Below are positions 11,239 through 23,529 of a DNA stretch of 64,000 bases, one piece after another. The position numbers were made by a program, and so were the translations under genes. This stretch comes from Ehretia macrophylla (Eukaryota > Streptophyta > Magnoliopsida > Boraginales > Ehretiaceae): assembly GCA_037974665.1 (NCBI GenBank), contig CM075767.1, positions 24,143,498 through 24,207,497 of the forward strand, written 5' to 3'. Position 1 is the stretch's first letter. Each line of letters opens with the position of its first letter. The notes beneath the pieces were generated by a model. It was not told where the DNA came from. It saw only the letters and a program-made list of their open reading frames with translations, and did not search any database.

Positions 11239-12616
11239 ATGATGGCTGAAATGAGCACTCAAAATGATCTCCGAGCACAGATGGATGCCTTGATGGCCGA
11301 GATGGAAGTTTGCAAGGACAAGCTAAAAGAAATTGAGGCGGAAAACATTGTCTTCCGCCAAGAAAATATTGAGCTAGAGGAAAGGGTCAAGACCCTCACA
11401 GCGTCCGCTACCCCATCTATCCTCGGGAAGTCAATCGCCCACGAACAGTCGATGGTGCCCATGAAATCCCTTGGGTTTACACTGCAACAGACGCCCAGGA
11501 GCGAGGTCTACCTCCAAACTACCGTCACTATTAAGCGACCATCGACTCAGTCAACAAATGAAAGAGCACCGAACCAGGACATCCTTAGTCGATTCTAAGA
11601 GATTGAATCCTTAATCCAAAGGATCCCTGGGGTACCTGTCCCCATCAAGAAGAGTGCGGCAAACAGTTTTGCCGACTCTCCATTTGTTGACACCATCGCC
11701 ATGGTAGAGATGCGGGCTAACTTCAACTTTCCAAACATGAGGCCCTACGATGGGACTACCGATCCCGATGACCACATAATGCAGTACAAGCAAAAAATGT
11801 TCACAGTAGCCGTTCTGCGAGATTCAAGAGAAGCCTGCATGTGCAAGGGCTTCAGCTTTAGCTTGGTAGGACCCGTCTTACAATGGTACACGAGCCTGCC
11901 GAATAACTATATCCCCTCTTTTGCCCAGTTGACAGACATGTTCGTGGAGCAATTCATGAGCAGCAGGAAGTTAGAAAAACAGTCAGACAACCTCTACTTG
12001 ATCGTGCAAATGAGGGGAGAACCCCTACGGGACTACATCAGTAGGTTCAACAAGGAAAGGGTGTCAATCCTGAATTGTGACACAACCACAGCTATCTCTG
12101 CCTTCTGCAAGGGTCTGCTTCACGAGTCGGACTTGTATAAAGAGTTAACCAAATACCCATACAAGACCATGGAGGATGTCATCGCCAAGGCATGGGCCCA
12201 GATCAAGTGGGAAGAGGATAGAACCAACTACCATCCCTCCTTATTGCGCTACAATAGGCGAGATCACAAACGGACTACAACATCTGATCAACATCATAGA
12301 AGATATGAGCCTTACACTACGGATGAGCGAATGAGCAACCACTCACGAGATAATATACGATTACTTGAACAAGAACAAATCCACAGGAGAAGAATGATGG
12401 CCCAAGGAGAAGGAGAGCGTGCAACTCAGGATACCACTTCGCCAAGATCACCAAGATATGAGCATACCATCAATGCCATCACTGGCAGATCAAGGGTTGG
12501 TGGGACTGCTCACTCAACAACAAATATACGCACCGGACATGCGTTCAAATCTGACTTTAGGCCCCCAACGATTAAAGGAGTCCGAACAAGGTGAAGTCAC
12601 CATGTTCTCCAACTAG
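11239..12616 (+). pseudogene. gag of the Tat-like element
   Basis: Structural capsid protein of a Ty3/gypsy retrotransposon, forming the cytoplasmic particle. The N-terminal part (11239-11598) is a predicted coiled coil rich in Glu/Lys/Leu (MDALMAEMEVCKDKLKEIEA). An in-frame TAA at 11596-11598 separates it from the capsid core, which continues in the same frame: FPNMRPYDGTTDPDDH, VLQWYTSLP, FVEQFMSSRKLEKQSDNLY and RGEPLRDYISRFNKE are retrotransposon gag signatures. The C-terminal part is basic and Arg/His-rich. A frame change lies between about 12420 and 12590, because the link to protease is in the +1 frame and has a TAG at 12614-12616. The same TAA is present in the second copy near 21395. 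Confidence 0.85.
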
Positions 12617-13132
12617 GGAACAAACTACCAAGATAACCCACACTACGATGCCCTAGTCATTGAGTTGATAGTGGCCAACCGGTTGGTTAGGAAAATACTG
12701 GTTGACAACGGTGGCGCTGCCAATGTACTCATGTTAAAAACCCTTAAAGAAATGGGAATTGATGAATCTTGCATCATGCGCTCCACAACCATACTAGTAG
12801 GATTTAGTAGCGAGAACAAGAGCACCATTGGGGAGATTATCCTTCTTATCGATGCACACGGTGTAAACTTATTTACTCAATTCTCGGTGATAGATTGTCC
12901 ATCGCCCTACAACATCATTTTAGGAAGACCGTGGATCCATGATATGAAAGCCGTTTCATCCACTTACCACCAAGTGATCAAGTTCCTTACCCAGCGGGGG
13001 ATCGGTGAAATAAGAGCGCAATGGAGAACCTCCCAAAGACAACCAGGCTACGATGTTGTATACCAACTGGAACAAGTTACCGTGCAAGCTCAATTCAAGC
13101 AACCTACTACAAGCACATCTCAGTCACAGTAG
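12617..13132 (+). pseudogene. Retroviral-type aspartic protease of the Tat-like element
   Basis: Protease that cleaves gag polyprotein. The fold is recognisable: IVANRLVRKILVDNGGAANV carries the active-site region as DNGG where most retropepsins have D-S/T-G; NIILGRPWIHDMKAV is the second conserved strand, usually ILGRPWL, and STYHQVIKFLT follows. The frame is open from about 12617 to its stop at 13132 and is offset by +1 from gag. No polymerase follows, so this is the last coding unit of the element. The DNGG variant may be tolerated in this lineage or may be decay. Confidence 0.8.
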
Positions 13133-13559
13133 TTGAAATACCATTCGCCTCAACAAACATTACTTTTAGCATTAGCAACCTTCAGTTAATAGTCCTTCCA
13201 AGGGGTCATTAGTCTTGAGTTAGTCTCCCCTCCAAAGGGTTAGTAGAATCAGTCTCAGTCGGTGACACACCCAGGAGCAATCACTGTAATTAGTTTCTCA
13301 AAATAAAAAGGCAACGTGTTTTGACCCGCTCATTGAATAATTTGTCTAGTTAAGACTCCGAGGTCTGGAGGCATGTTTGAAGTAAACTAGCGAAATGCGA
13401 ACGAGTACACCCATCATTTGGGATGTGCGGTACAAACACGTAGACGAACACAGACTCAAATAGTCTTCTAAACCTTTATAATGATAGTCTTCTAAACCTA
13501 TCTCGATCAACTAGAAGAGGCACGCGAAGTCCCCAATTCACCACCTCGGTATCACAAGA

Positions 13560-13955
13560 AAGAGAAAGTACAAAATATAGTCATTACGACTACATGAAAG
13601 TCATAAAAGGATTAACCTACAAGGATGGAGCCTGTCGTGGCCCGAACAAAGGTCATGTGAGGACCAATTTACGAAACATAACCCATTGCGGCTACAGAAA
13701 AATCCTATGAGGACTATCCTACGAAATATAGCCCCTTGTGGCCAAATAGAGGTTCTATGTGGACCAACCTACAAAATGTAGTTCCTTGCAACCAAGTACA
13801 GGGTCTAAGCGGCCTGGCCTACGTGGTCCCTCGCGACTACCAAAAAGTCCTAACCGAACTAGCCTACGTAGTCCCTTATGACTATATAAAAGTCCTATAC
13901 AGACTAACCAACGTAGTCCATTGCGACCATACCAAAGTCCTAAACGGACCAAACT
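13560..13955 (+). repeat. 45-bp tandem repeat array of the Tat-like element
   Basis: Degenerate units like CCTACGTAGTCCCTTGCGAC, followed by about 25 further bases ending near AAGTCCTAAACGGACC. The spacing between CCTACG starts at 13818, 13863 and 13908 is 45 bases. Units become less regular toward the left. Confidence 0.75.
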
Positions 13956-14420
13956 ACTTCGGTAGAAGCCCTAGCGACCGAACTACCAATTCAGAGTTCC
14001 AAAGTAGATCAAACTACTTTGGTAGAAACCCCAGCGGCCGAACTACCAATTCAAAGCTCCAAAGTGGATCAAACTACGTTGATAGAAGCCCCAGCGGCCG
14101 AACTACCAATTCAAAGTTCCAAGTGGATCAGACTACTTTGGTGGAAGCTCCAGTGGCCGAACTACCAATTCAAAGTCCCAGGCGGATCAAACTACTTTGG
14201 TAGAAGCCTAACGGCCGAACTACCAATTCAAAGTTCCAAAGTGGATCAAACTACTTTGGTAGAAGCCCCAGCGGCCGAACTACCAATTCAAAGTTCCAAG
14301 TGGATCAGACTACTTCGGTGGAAGCTCCAGTGGCCGAACTACCAATTCAAAGTCCCAAGCAGATCAAACTACTTTGGTAGAAACCACAATGGCCGAACTG
14401 CCAATTCAAAGTCCCGCGAG
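13941..14420 (+). repeat. 60-bp tandem repeat array of the Tat-like element
   Basis: About eight copies of a 59-60-base unit containing GGTAGAAGCCCCAGCGGCCG and AACTACCAATTCAAAGTTCC. Spacing between successive GGTAGAA words is 60 (13961, 14021, 14081). Open frames across this array exist only because the unit length is nearly a multiple of three. Confidence 0.9.
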
Positions 14421-14529
14421 ACTAACCTATGGTCCCACACGGCCACTCGAAGTCCAATGTGGACCGACCTACAATTACAATCCCATGTGACCATTTAAAG
14501 TCCGAAGAGGACCAAGTAGTAGTCCTCTG

Positions 14530-16690
14530 CGACTTTATAAGAGTTATAAGTAGACCAACCTACTATGGTAGGGTCCAAATGACCTACCTACCAAAAAGAT
14601 GCCTAAACGGTGCGACCGACTATGGTAGGGTCCAAGTGACCTACCTACCAAACAAGACGCCTAAGGAGCGCAGCCTACTATGGTAGGGTCTAAGTGACCC
14701 ACCTACCAACTAAGACGCCTAAATCGTGCAACCTACTATAGTAGGGTCCAAGTGACCTACCTACCAATTAAGACGACTAAATGGTGCAACCTACTATGGT
14801 AGGGTCCAAATGACCTACCTACCAACTAAGATGCCTAAACGGCGCAACTTACTATGGTAGGGTCTAAGTGACATACCTACCAACTAAGACGCCTAAGCGG
14901 CGCAACCTACTATGATAGGGTCCAAGTGACCTACCTACCAAACAAGACCTACTATGGTAGGGTCCAAGTGACCTACTTACCAACTAAGATGCTTAAACGG
15001 CGCAACCTACTATGGTAGGCTCTAAATGACCCACCTACCAACTAAGACGCCTAAATGACACAACCTACTTTGGTAGGGTCCAAGTGACCTACCTACCAAC
15101 TAAGACGCCTAAATGGCGCAACCTACTATGGTAGGGTCCAAGTGACCTACCTACCAACTAAGATGCCTAAACGGAGCAACCTACTATGGTAGGGTCCAAG
15201 TGACCTACCTACCAAACAAGACGCCTAAGGAGCGCAACCTAGTATAGTAGGGTCTAAGTGACCCACCTACCAACAAAGACGCCTAAATGGCGCAACTTAC
15301 TATGGTAGGGTCTAAATGACCTACCACAAACTAAGATGTCTAAACGGCGCAACCTATAATGGTAGGGTCCAAGTGACCTACCTACCAACTAAGACACCTA
15401 AACGGCGCAACCTACTATGGTAGGGTCCAAGTGACTTACCTATCAACTAAGACGCCTAAATGGCGCAACCTACTATGGTAGGGTCCAAGTGACCTACCTA
15501 CCAATTAAGATGCCTAAGCGGCACAACCTACTATCGTAGGGTCCAAGTAACCTACCTACCAAACAATATGCCTAAACGGCGCAACCTACTATGGTAGGGT
15601 CCAAGTGACCTACCTACCAAACAAGACGCCTAAGGAGCGCAACCTACTGTGGTAGGTCTAAGTGACCCACTTACCAACTAAGACGCCTAAATGGCGCAAC
15701 CTACTATAGTATGGTCCAAGTGACCTACCTACCAACTAAGACGCCTAAACGGCGCAACCTACTATGGTAGGGTCCAAGTGACCTACCTACCAACTAAGAC
15801 GCTTAAATGGTACAACCTATTATGGTAGGGTCCAAGTGACCTACCTACCAACTAAGATGCCTAAACGGTACAACCTACTATGGTAGGGTCCAAGTGACCT
15901 ACCTACCAACTAAGACGCCTAAGCTGCGCAACCTACTATGGTAGGGTCCAAGTGACCTACCTACTAAACAAAACGCCTAAACAGCGTAACCTACTATGGT
16001 AGGGTCCAAGTGACCTACCTATCAAACAGGACGCCTAAGGAACGCAGCCTACTATGGTAGGGTCTAAGTGACCCACCTACCAACTAAGACGCCTAAATGG
16101 TGCAACCTACTTTGGTAGGGTCTAAGTGACCCACTTACTAATTAAGACGCCTAAATGGTAAAACATATTATGGTAGGGTCCAAGTGACCTACGTACCAAC
16201 TAAGACACGTAAATGACGCAACCTACTATGGTAGGGTCCAAGTGACGTACCTACCAACTAAGATGCTTAAGCGGCGCAACCTACTATGGTAGGGTCCAAG
16301 TGACCTACCTACCAAACAAGACGCCTAAATGGCGCAACCTACTATGGTATGGTCCAAGTGATCTACCTGCCAACTAAGACGCCTAAATGGCGCAACCTAC
16401 TATAGTAGGGTTCAAGTGACCTACCTACTAACTAAGATGCCTAAGTGGCACAACCTACTATGGTAAGGGCCAAGTGACCTACCTACCAACTAAGACACCT
16501 AAACGACACAACTTACTATGGTAGGGTCCAATGGACCCATCTACCAACTAAGATGCCAAAAAGGCGCAACCTACTATGGTAGGGTCCGAAGTGACCCATC
16601 TACCAACTAAGACGCCTAAAGAGTGCAACTTACTGTGGTAGGGTTCGGAGTGACTAACCTACCACCTTAAATCCCCAAAGGGAGCGACCT
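14530..16690 (+). repeat. 58-bp minisatellite array (about 37 units) of the Tat-like element
   Basis: Unit CAACCTACTATGGTAGGGTC then about 38 more bases through GACCTACCTACCAACTAAGA and CGCCTAAA(C/T)GGCG. Each unit holds two inverted-repeat pairs (CCTAC..GTAGG and GGTAGG..CCTACC), so single strands could fold into serial hairpins. Units differ by point changes and a few short deletions. No reading frame. Confidence 0.95.
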
Positions 16691-19600
16691 ACTAAGGTAG
16701 AGTTCGAAATGTGGAATGTACCAACTTGTCCTCTTGTATGCTGCAACCTACTACGGTAGGCTCTGAAATTATCAACCCATTAGCCTAGGATCCTAAGTGG
16801 ATCCACCTACTACGGTAGGTTTCGATATCATCACACCGCCACTTAGTATCCTAAGGGGACCCACCTACTATGGTAGGCTCTGAGATTATCGACCTACAAG
16901 TGGAACGACATTTGAAAGCGAAGTTACCCTACCCAAGTCCACGCAATGGTAGGCCACTCTTGGGGCAAACCCATTAAGATCCAAACTACCCCTATGGTAG
17001 TTTGCCCTCCTAAATTGGGAAATATGGCGACCGTCCGATCAAGAGCAATATAGCTTGCAAAAAAGAGGGAAGTCCTACACCCTCCAAACATACTCAAATG
17101 GTTAGAAACGGACTCACGAATTCCTTAACCTACTATATTCATCGAAGAAGAGTCGCGGACCCTCAAAACATACTCAAATTGTCAAGAATGGATCCAATGG
17201 AGTCCCCAACTTGTCTTGCTTATCTAAGAAGGGTCGTAAACCTTCTAAACTTATCCAAGTAGCCAGAAGAGAACATAACAAAGTCTTAGACATGTTATAC
17301 CTATAACAAAAAGGTAATAAATGCCTCTATCCTAATAAGAAAGTCTTATACTTTTAGCCAATCAAAAGGGTCATCCTACGATTCGTTGAAGTCATCGCCT
17401 ACGATAGGCTTCACCAAAAGTATAATCTTACCGTATGTTTGGCTCAAATAAAAGGTTCAACTTACCATCACTGGTTTCTAGAGGAGTCACCCTAACATTC
17501 TAAGGGTACTTGTAAGCTCAATTTATTATCTATCGCACTAAGTGCATATGCACCGTCCTAAGGACTCCTACATGTTAGTTAGAGCCTACCAACTATAGTA
17601 GGCAATAACTTGGTTTTAGAATACCCCATGTTAGGTCCTACCAACCACAGTAGGCTGCAAAGATGCAACAATAACAAATGGTAGCCTACTTGGCTACGAG
17701 TAAGAATTGTTGTAGTAGCCTGCTCAAATACGAGTGAGAATGGTCATTGTAGTCTAATTGATTATGATGAAGAAATAGATTTCTATGGTAGCGCATGAAG
17801 CTATGGATAAAAAAGTTACAATGGTAGTCTATGTGGCTACGAATGAGAGCTACAATACCAATTCACCCTACTATGAGTAGAGAGGGGAAAAAAAGTTACA
17901 ACACTTTGGTGTACACTTTTTGAGTCCTACTAGCATAGTAGGCTCTGTCCCCAACTCAAGGAAGTGTACGATTTAGAGGTAAGCACATTTTTGGAGCCTA
18001 CCACACTGGTAGGCTTTAGTCAACTCCTCAATTTACGATAAGAAGGCGCACACTTATCTTTCCTTCCCAAGACTTCACAACTTTTGCAAAACTCATTGTG
18101 GAAGAAGAAGCAAGGGGAAAAGGTTGAATAAAACAATAATGTATCTGGGTCAAAGTCGACGAGCAAGTCTTACCTACAAAGGAGTATGAAAGTAGTCCGC
18201 TCGACTGCAGTCAAACAACTATTACAAAGGTCTACGTAGATACGGGTACGTAGATATGGGTAAAAGATGGCATTAGTAGTTTACTGCCTCGGCTTAAGGT
18301 CTTATTTGGTCCAACCTACGGTTGTACGTGACCACATAAGTCCTATGTGGACTAACCTATGGTCGTACACGACGACATAACCCCTAAGCGGACCAACCTA
18401 CAAAACACAACCCTTTGCGGCTAAATAGAGTCATTTGAGGATCGGTTCACAGAATGTGGTCCAATGCGACCATGTAAATGTTCTGTAATGAACAACTTAC
18501 GGACATGGTAGCCTACGGGCAGTGTAGCCTATGACGGCTAAGCTCTTTTGTTTATGCCCTAAGTGGACTAACTTGTTGACATGGTAGCCTGCGAAAGTAG
18601 AGCCGCCAAAACAAGTAGTCTCAACAAATACAGGCTAACTAATGGTTACCACCTCGAGTCAAACTCACTCGACCATAGGTCACTCTTTGGCCAAACAAAC
18701 TATGAATTAGACTACCCCCGCGGTGGTCTGATCTCCTAATTTGAGGGCGAGAGATAACCTCTATTCTAGTTAATAGAGCGCCAAACACTAAACACTTAAC
18801 ATAAAGCCCATACCACTACAATAAGTGAGGCAAAAGCATAGCTGAAAACTGCGAGCAGCATTATAGTGAGACCAAGGCTAAGTAGCGCCCAACACAATAG
18901 AGTTTCTACACAGCGTGAGAAAAAATAAAAGCGTCATGTGTGAATTAAACACATTTGAGACCCTGAAGTCATATAAATTAATTCTAGCCTATTAGAGATA
19001 AAAGCCTCATATGTGCGATACATGCATCCGAAAAGACAAAGTCATAAGTTATTAGCGCCTATCGCACCGGGATACAACTGAAAAGGGTCACGTGGGCAAT
19101 ACATGAACGTGTAAAGGACTAAAGAATACCACACCGGTAAGGGACCTCATAGCTAAGTGGCATCTGTTGCGCTACAAAACATAAAAGAGAAAAAGAAGCC
19201 CAAATTTCTGTCGCCTTGCAACGCTCTGTAGTTACACTTGGTCAAGCTAACAAGAAAGCCAAAGATGTAGTTGTCTTGGATGATAGGCTTTGGAGGATGG
19301 GACAACTTGTCTCGGCGACAATCTATGCACCAGACTTGAGCAATCAGCGTGTGGAAGTCTACACGTCCCATTCAACGTAGAATTCAAAGAGCAAGACCAA
19401 ACGAGGATAAGTGTTGTCTTGTCTGTAAATGGAGCATTAAATAGGAGTTGACTCACGCGTTAGCTCCCACTACCTTTTGCACGGAGTTCTCTTTGTTGTA
19501 CCATTGGTTTTTAGCTGATTAGATGCAAAGCATACTTTTAAGCAAAAACAAAAAGACAAACAGGGGTAATAAAGCAATGCAAGAATGGTAGGCTGCAGAG

Positions 19601-20061
19601 TGTCAAGGAGAAATAGTAGTCTACCACGTTACAACAAGCGACGGTAGGCTGCAAACTGTGAAAACAATTTGAAGTTGTAAGTAGCGAGCGAGTAAATGGT
19701 AGGCTGCAGGGTTGAACACACAATCTTGGTAAGCCGCGGACCCGTCCGAAAAAAGATATGGTAGGTTATGCGACTTCAAGGAAAAATGATAGGTTGCGAG
19801 TTATAAAATCGAACATGGTAGGCTGCGCAACTTTGGAAGGTGACAGTGGGATGCGAAGCACCATTATAGAAATAATCGGCCACGTAATTCCAAAAAAAAA
19901 CTACAGTAAGATGTAGAATTACCCACCAACATTTGGTAGGCTATTAACCACTTGCGTGGTGAGTTGCGAATTTTTCCTAAAGAGTACAAGTCAAGCTCAC
20001 TTTACAAGAAATGTACTCCCTAACTCGAAGACTCTTCGACTTTGGGAGTGGGGAGACAAAC
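16691..20061 (+). other. Non-coding 3' region of the Tat-like element
   Basis: No long reading frame. Dispersed CCTACTA(C/T)GGTAGGCT-like words continue (for example 16745-16880, 17580-17660, 17930-18010, 19580-19820), with irregular spacing. It ends in the polypurine tract before the 3' LTR. Confidence 0.75.
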
Positions 20062-20950
20062 TGTTAATGCAAAAAATGGGCTTGGACCCTCGGTCCAACC
20101 ACGATAGTTCGCTTAGCCCTAAACGACGTTAATACTTGGGCCAAGGCCCGCATATAGCACCATAAGCCGCAGCCTACTGCTAAAGGAGCCCACGCGGAGG
20201 CCCCTAACTTTACGCCAGGCCCAAAGAATAGATTATATCATGTAGGTGGCCGACGACGGACTCGGGTGCAACCCATGGTCTCGCCGAGTACAAACGGATT
20301 AACGGCTAAGAGTAAGTCCTATGGGACTAGCCTACCGTAGCAAATAAACGACCACAAATGATACCTTAAGGGACTAGACTACTATAGCAGGTGACGATCG
20401 ACAAGTTTGGATGAAGGCCTATCCTATGGGATAAGTAATTACTTCCTCGAGGTAGTCTACTCAAGTTACAAGTCTTAGGGGATGAGCGACTCCCGACCTA
20501 TCGCATTCGCCCAGCCTACGAGAAGCGGATAATCGACGAAGGATTCGAGATAGAGACTACCTCAATCCTACACGGTAGGCGATCAGATAGTCTACTGAAA
20601 GTACAAGTCCTAAGGGTCTATGACTTTTGGCTTGACCACACCTATAAGTAGGCCATGCCTACACAAGGAGAAGGCATCGAGTACTAGCCTCACTAGCCTT
20701 ACTTCTCTTCTCCCTTCCACATCTCCACAGCCTATACTCCCTAAAATGACGCCAGAATTACGGTAGTCTCCGCCTTACCCATCCTACTTTTTTCATTTTC
20801 TATCTTACCCGGTAACCTACTGACTTGAGCGTGGGAGTGTCTTTGGTCAGCACCACACCGGTGTCCCAAGACTCACGCCGATTTTCTCACTTCTATCCTT
20901 GCAGGTTGCTAGTGGCTCCGAATTTGTAATTGTAGATTTTGGCATCTACA
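20062..20950 (+). repeat. Second LTR of the Tat-like element
   Basis: Starts TGTTAATGCAAAAAATGGGC and ends GGCATCTACA, as the left LTR does, with scattered differences. Confidence 0.92.
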
Positions 20951-21469
20951 ATTTGGCGCCCACCGTGGGGCCCTAGCAACTTAGTTACCTGAGCAGAAGG
21001 CTACGAAACCCTCGATTACGACTACTTGCGACAAAAAATGATGGTTGAAACGAGCACTCAAAACGATCTCCGAGCACAGATGGATGCCTTGATGGCCGAG
21101 ATAGAAGTTTGCAAGGACAAGCTAAAAGAACTTGAGGCGGAAAACATTGTCTTCCGCCAAGAAAATATTGAGCTAGAGGAAAGGGTCAAGACCCTCACAG
21201 CGTCCGCTACCCCATCTATCCTCGAGAAGTCAATCGCCCACGGATAGTCGATGGTGCCCATGCAATCCCTTGGGTCTACACAGCAACAGACGCCCGAGAG
21301 CAGGGTCTACCTCCAAACTATCGTCGCTATTGAGCGACCATCGACTCAGTCAACAGATGAAAGAGCACCGAACCAGGACATCCTTAGTCAATTCTAAGAG
21401 ATTGAATCCTTAATCTAAAGGATCCCTGGGGTACTTGTCCCCATCAAGAAGATACGGCAAACAGTTTTG
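20951..21469 (+). pseudogene. Repeated PBS and gag 5' segment after the second LTR
   Basis: Near-copy of 11153-11671: PBS, leader and gag N-terminal coiled coil (MDALMAEIEVCKDKLKELEA). It shares the in-frame TAA before the capsid core and adds a TAG at about 21245 where the first copy has CAG. The match ends at CAGTTTTG (21469), where unrelated AT-rich DNA begins. It fits a tandem or recombinant element that lost its third LTR. Confidence 0.85.
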
Positions 21470-22244
21470 ATTTTAGAATAAAACTCTCATTTTATCATAC
21501 CACCAAAGCAATTAATCCTTTTTAATAAATTATGAATTACACGTGAGAGATAGTACCATAGAATATAATTGTATTCTTCATATTGAAAAGTTGTGGGTTC
21601 AGAAACTACCAATTAATTTTATGATTAAAAAATCCCATGATTCTCATAATAGTACTATAGCTACGCTTTGGTCTACTTTGATTCATCATTGTGCAATTTG
21701 TTCATGTTTATTATCTGGTATGTCGCTGTTGCCACATCAGTTTTCATATGCAAGTACTATTTCATATTTATTTTTTTATTTTTTGTTAGATTTCAAATTT
21801 GAAGTTGCTAAGTTTACGCTAGTGTTTCTCATCATCTCATTCTAATCTCATGGTCTTCAAAGCAATTGATCAGTGTTTAGCCAATCCCGAGTAATGCCTA
21901 AGCTGGATTGTTAGCAAATAAAAAATTTTCACTTGCAATAATGAGTACCAAGAGAAATGTATAACTTAACACTAATCAATTTTATAATAAAATTCATGTT
22001 AGTATTGAACAACACAATAATAATACATAAAGGCATCTGTCAAAGCCAAACTTGTAATTCACAATGTTATAAAGTAGATATTTTTCTAACACGTCTCTCT
22101 GAGACATCCTTATATTCAAATCTAAATGTATTTTAAAAAGACGTATTGATAAGCCATTAATTGAATTAGAAATTCAAGCATGTGTATGTTGCTCTATTTA
22201 TTTGATTTGCAATTTCCCTTTTCTTTTGATCTGATATTTGGTTT
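21470..22244. other. AT-rich host-like DNA, one copy of a diverged duplication
   Basis: No gene seen. Parts match 29915-30030 (TTTATCATACCACCAAAGCA against TTTATCATGCCGCCGAAGCA) and 36660-36830 (GACTTTGGTCCACTTGA, TTGCCACATCAG, AGTGTTTCTCAT). The two blocks are therefore old copies of one segment. Confidence 0.6.
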
Positions 22245-23478
22245 GCAATGACGAGGCATAAGTTCTAGGAAGACGAGATACAATTGTTCCAAAAATTGGA
22301 GACGAAATGGATGGTCCGTCTAAAAAAATGTAATTTTTTTTGTATGAATTTTTTGGGGAAAAATTTAAACAAATTGAAAAAAATGTGTCAAGGATTCGTT
22401 TCCATTCCGTCTCCAAAAGGCAGACAAAAAAAGGTTGTCGTCTCTACTTCGTCTCTTAGCGGATACGAAATGGAGACAGAAAATAATTAATAATTAATAA
22501 TTAAATTTTTCTTAACAATTTACCATAAACTTGTAATTAAATTACTAATTAAATAGTAAATAAATTAATAATAATAAATGACTAGTGATCTTAATTAATT
22601 TAATTGTTCCATAATTTTTTTTTAAAAATAGCTCAATACTTGCTTTTTTCATCCCCATAAATTAAATACTTTATTTTAATCTAAAATTTAAATTAATATT
22701 AATAATTAATAATTAAAGTATTATTAATATTTTACCCTAAACTTGTAATTAAATTACTAATTAAATAGTAAATAAATTAATAACGATAAATGACTACTTA
22801 TCTTAATAAATTTTCTTAATACTTCTTTTTAAAACAAATCCCCATAAATTAAATAAAAAAATTTCCAAAACCAAAAGGAGACGGACCAATGGGGGTCCTT
22901 TTGGGTGACGAGCCCACATGCTAGCCACTTGAACCAATTTGTTCATTCTCCCCAAAAATCTTTTGGGGGGAAATTAAAAAAAAAAAAAGTTGTGCGAAGT
23001 CCTTTCACGGTTCAAGTGATGACTAGAAATTCTAGCCACTTGAATCATTTTTTTAATTTCCCCCCAAAATATTTTTGGGGGAAATTCAAAATAAAAATAA
23101 AATTTGTGCCAAGTCCTTTGAAAGAACTTGGCGCAAGGTTCAAGTGGCTGGAAATTCCAGCCACTTGAACCATTTTTTTCATTTCCCCCAAAAGATTTTT
23201 GGGAGAAATTCAAAAAAAAAAAAAAAATTGAACATCACCCTCCCTCCCCCTCCGCTCCCCTCCCCCTTTCTCTTACCTCATACTTCCAAGAGTTCACTCA
23301 CTTTTGACCTTATTTTAAGGTAATTCATTTTTTTACTTTTATTTAAATTTTAGAATCTGTTTTGGTTTATTTCATTATATATATGTTTGTATATAATGCC
23401 AAATATATGTATACATAATGATTTTAAGCTTTTTTCTTTTTAATTTCGGTCTTTTTATTGATTATATATGTCGATATG

Positions 23479-23529
<51 letters not shown>

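Larger units (their letters stand above)
10263..21469 (+). mobile_element. Tat-like Ty3/gypsy element, gag-protease only, with an extra internal segment after its second LTR
   Basis: Two 0.89-kb LTRs (10263-11152 and 20062-20950) flank about 8.9 kb. The order is PBS, gag, aspartic protease, then nearly 7 kb of non-coding repeat-rich DNA and a polypurine tract (20041-20061, TTTGGGAGTGGGGAGAC). I find no reverse transcriptase, RNase H or integrase. After the second LTR the PBS and gag leader start again for 519 bases and stop abruptly at 21469, so the structure is LTR-internal-LTR-partial internal. No target duplication can be matched, because the right end is truncated. Tandem arrays between the coding part and the 3' LTR are known in the Tat lineage (Ogre, Retand), which supports the lineage guess. 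Confidence 0.82.

Noticed and set aside
13736..14686. Open frames of 155-159 codons
   Set aside because: They lie in the 45- and 60-bp arrays; openness follows from units that are multiples of three. No domain.
14530..16690. CRISPR-like regular spacing
   Set aside because: The whole 58-bp unit is repeated, with no unique spacers, in a plant retrotransposon: a minisatellite.
14530..16690. Centromeric satellite
   Set aside because: The array lies between a protease frame and a 3' LTR, so it is internal to one element.
22905..23323. Several 80-codon frames on both strands
   Set aside because: Symmetry of palindromic repeats opens both strands; Lys/Phe-rich products without motifs.
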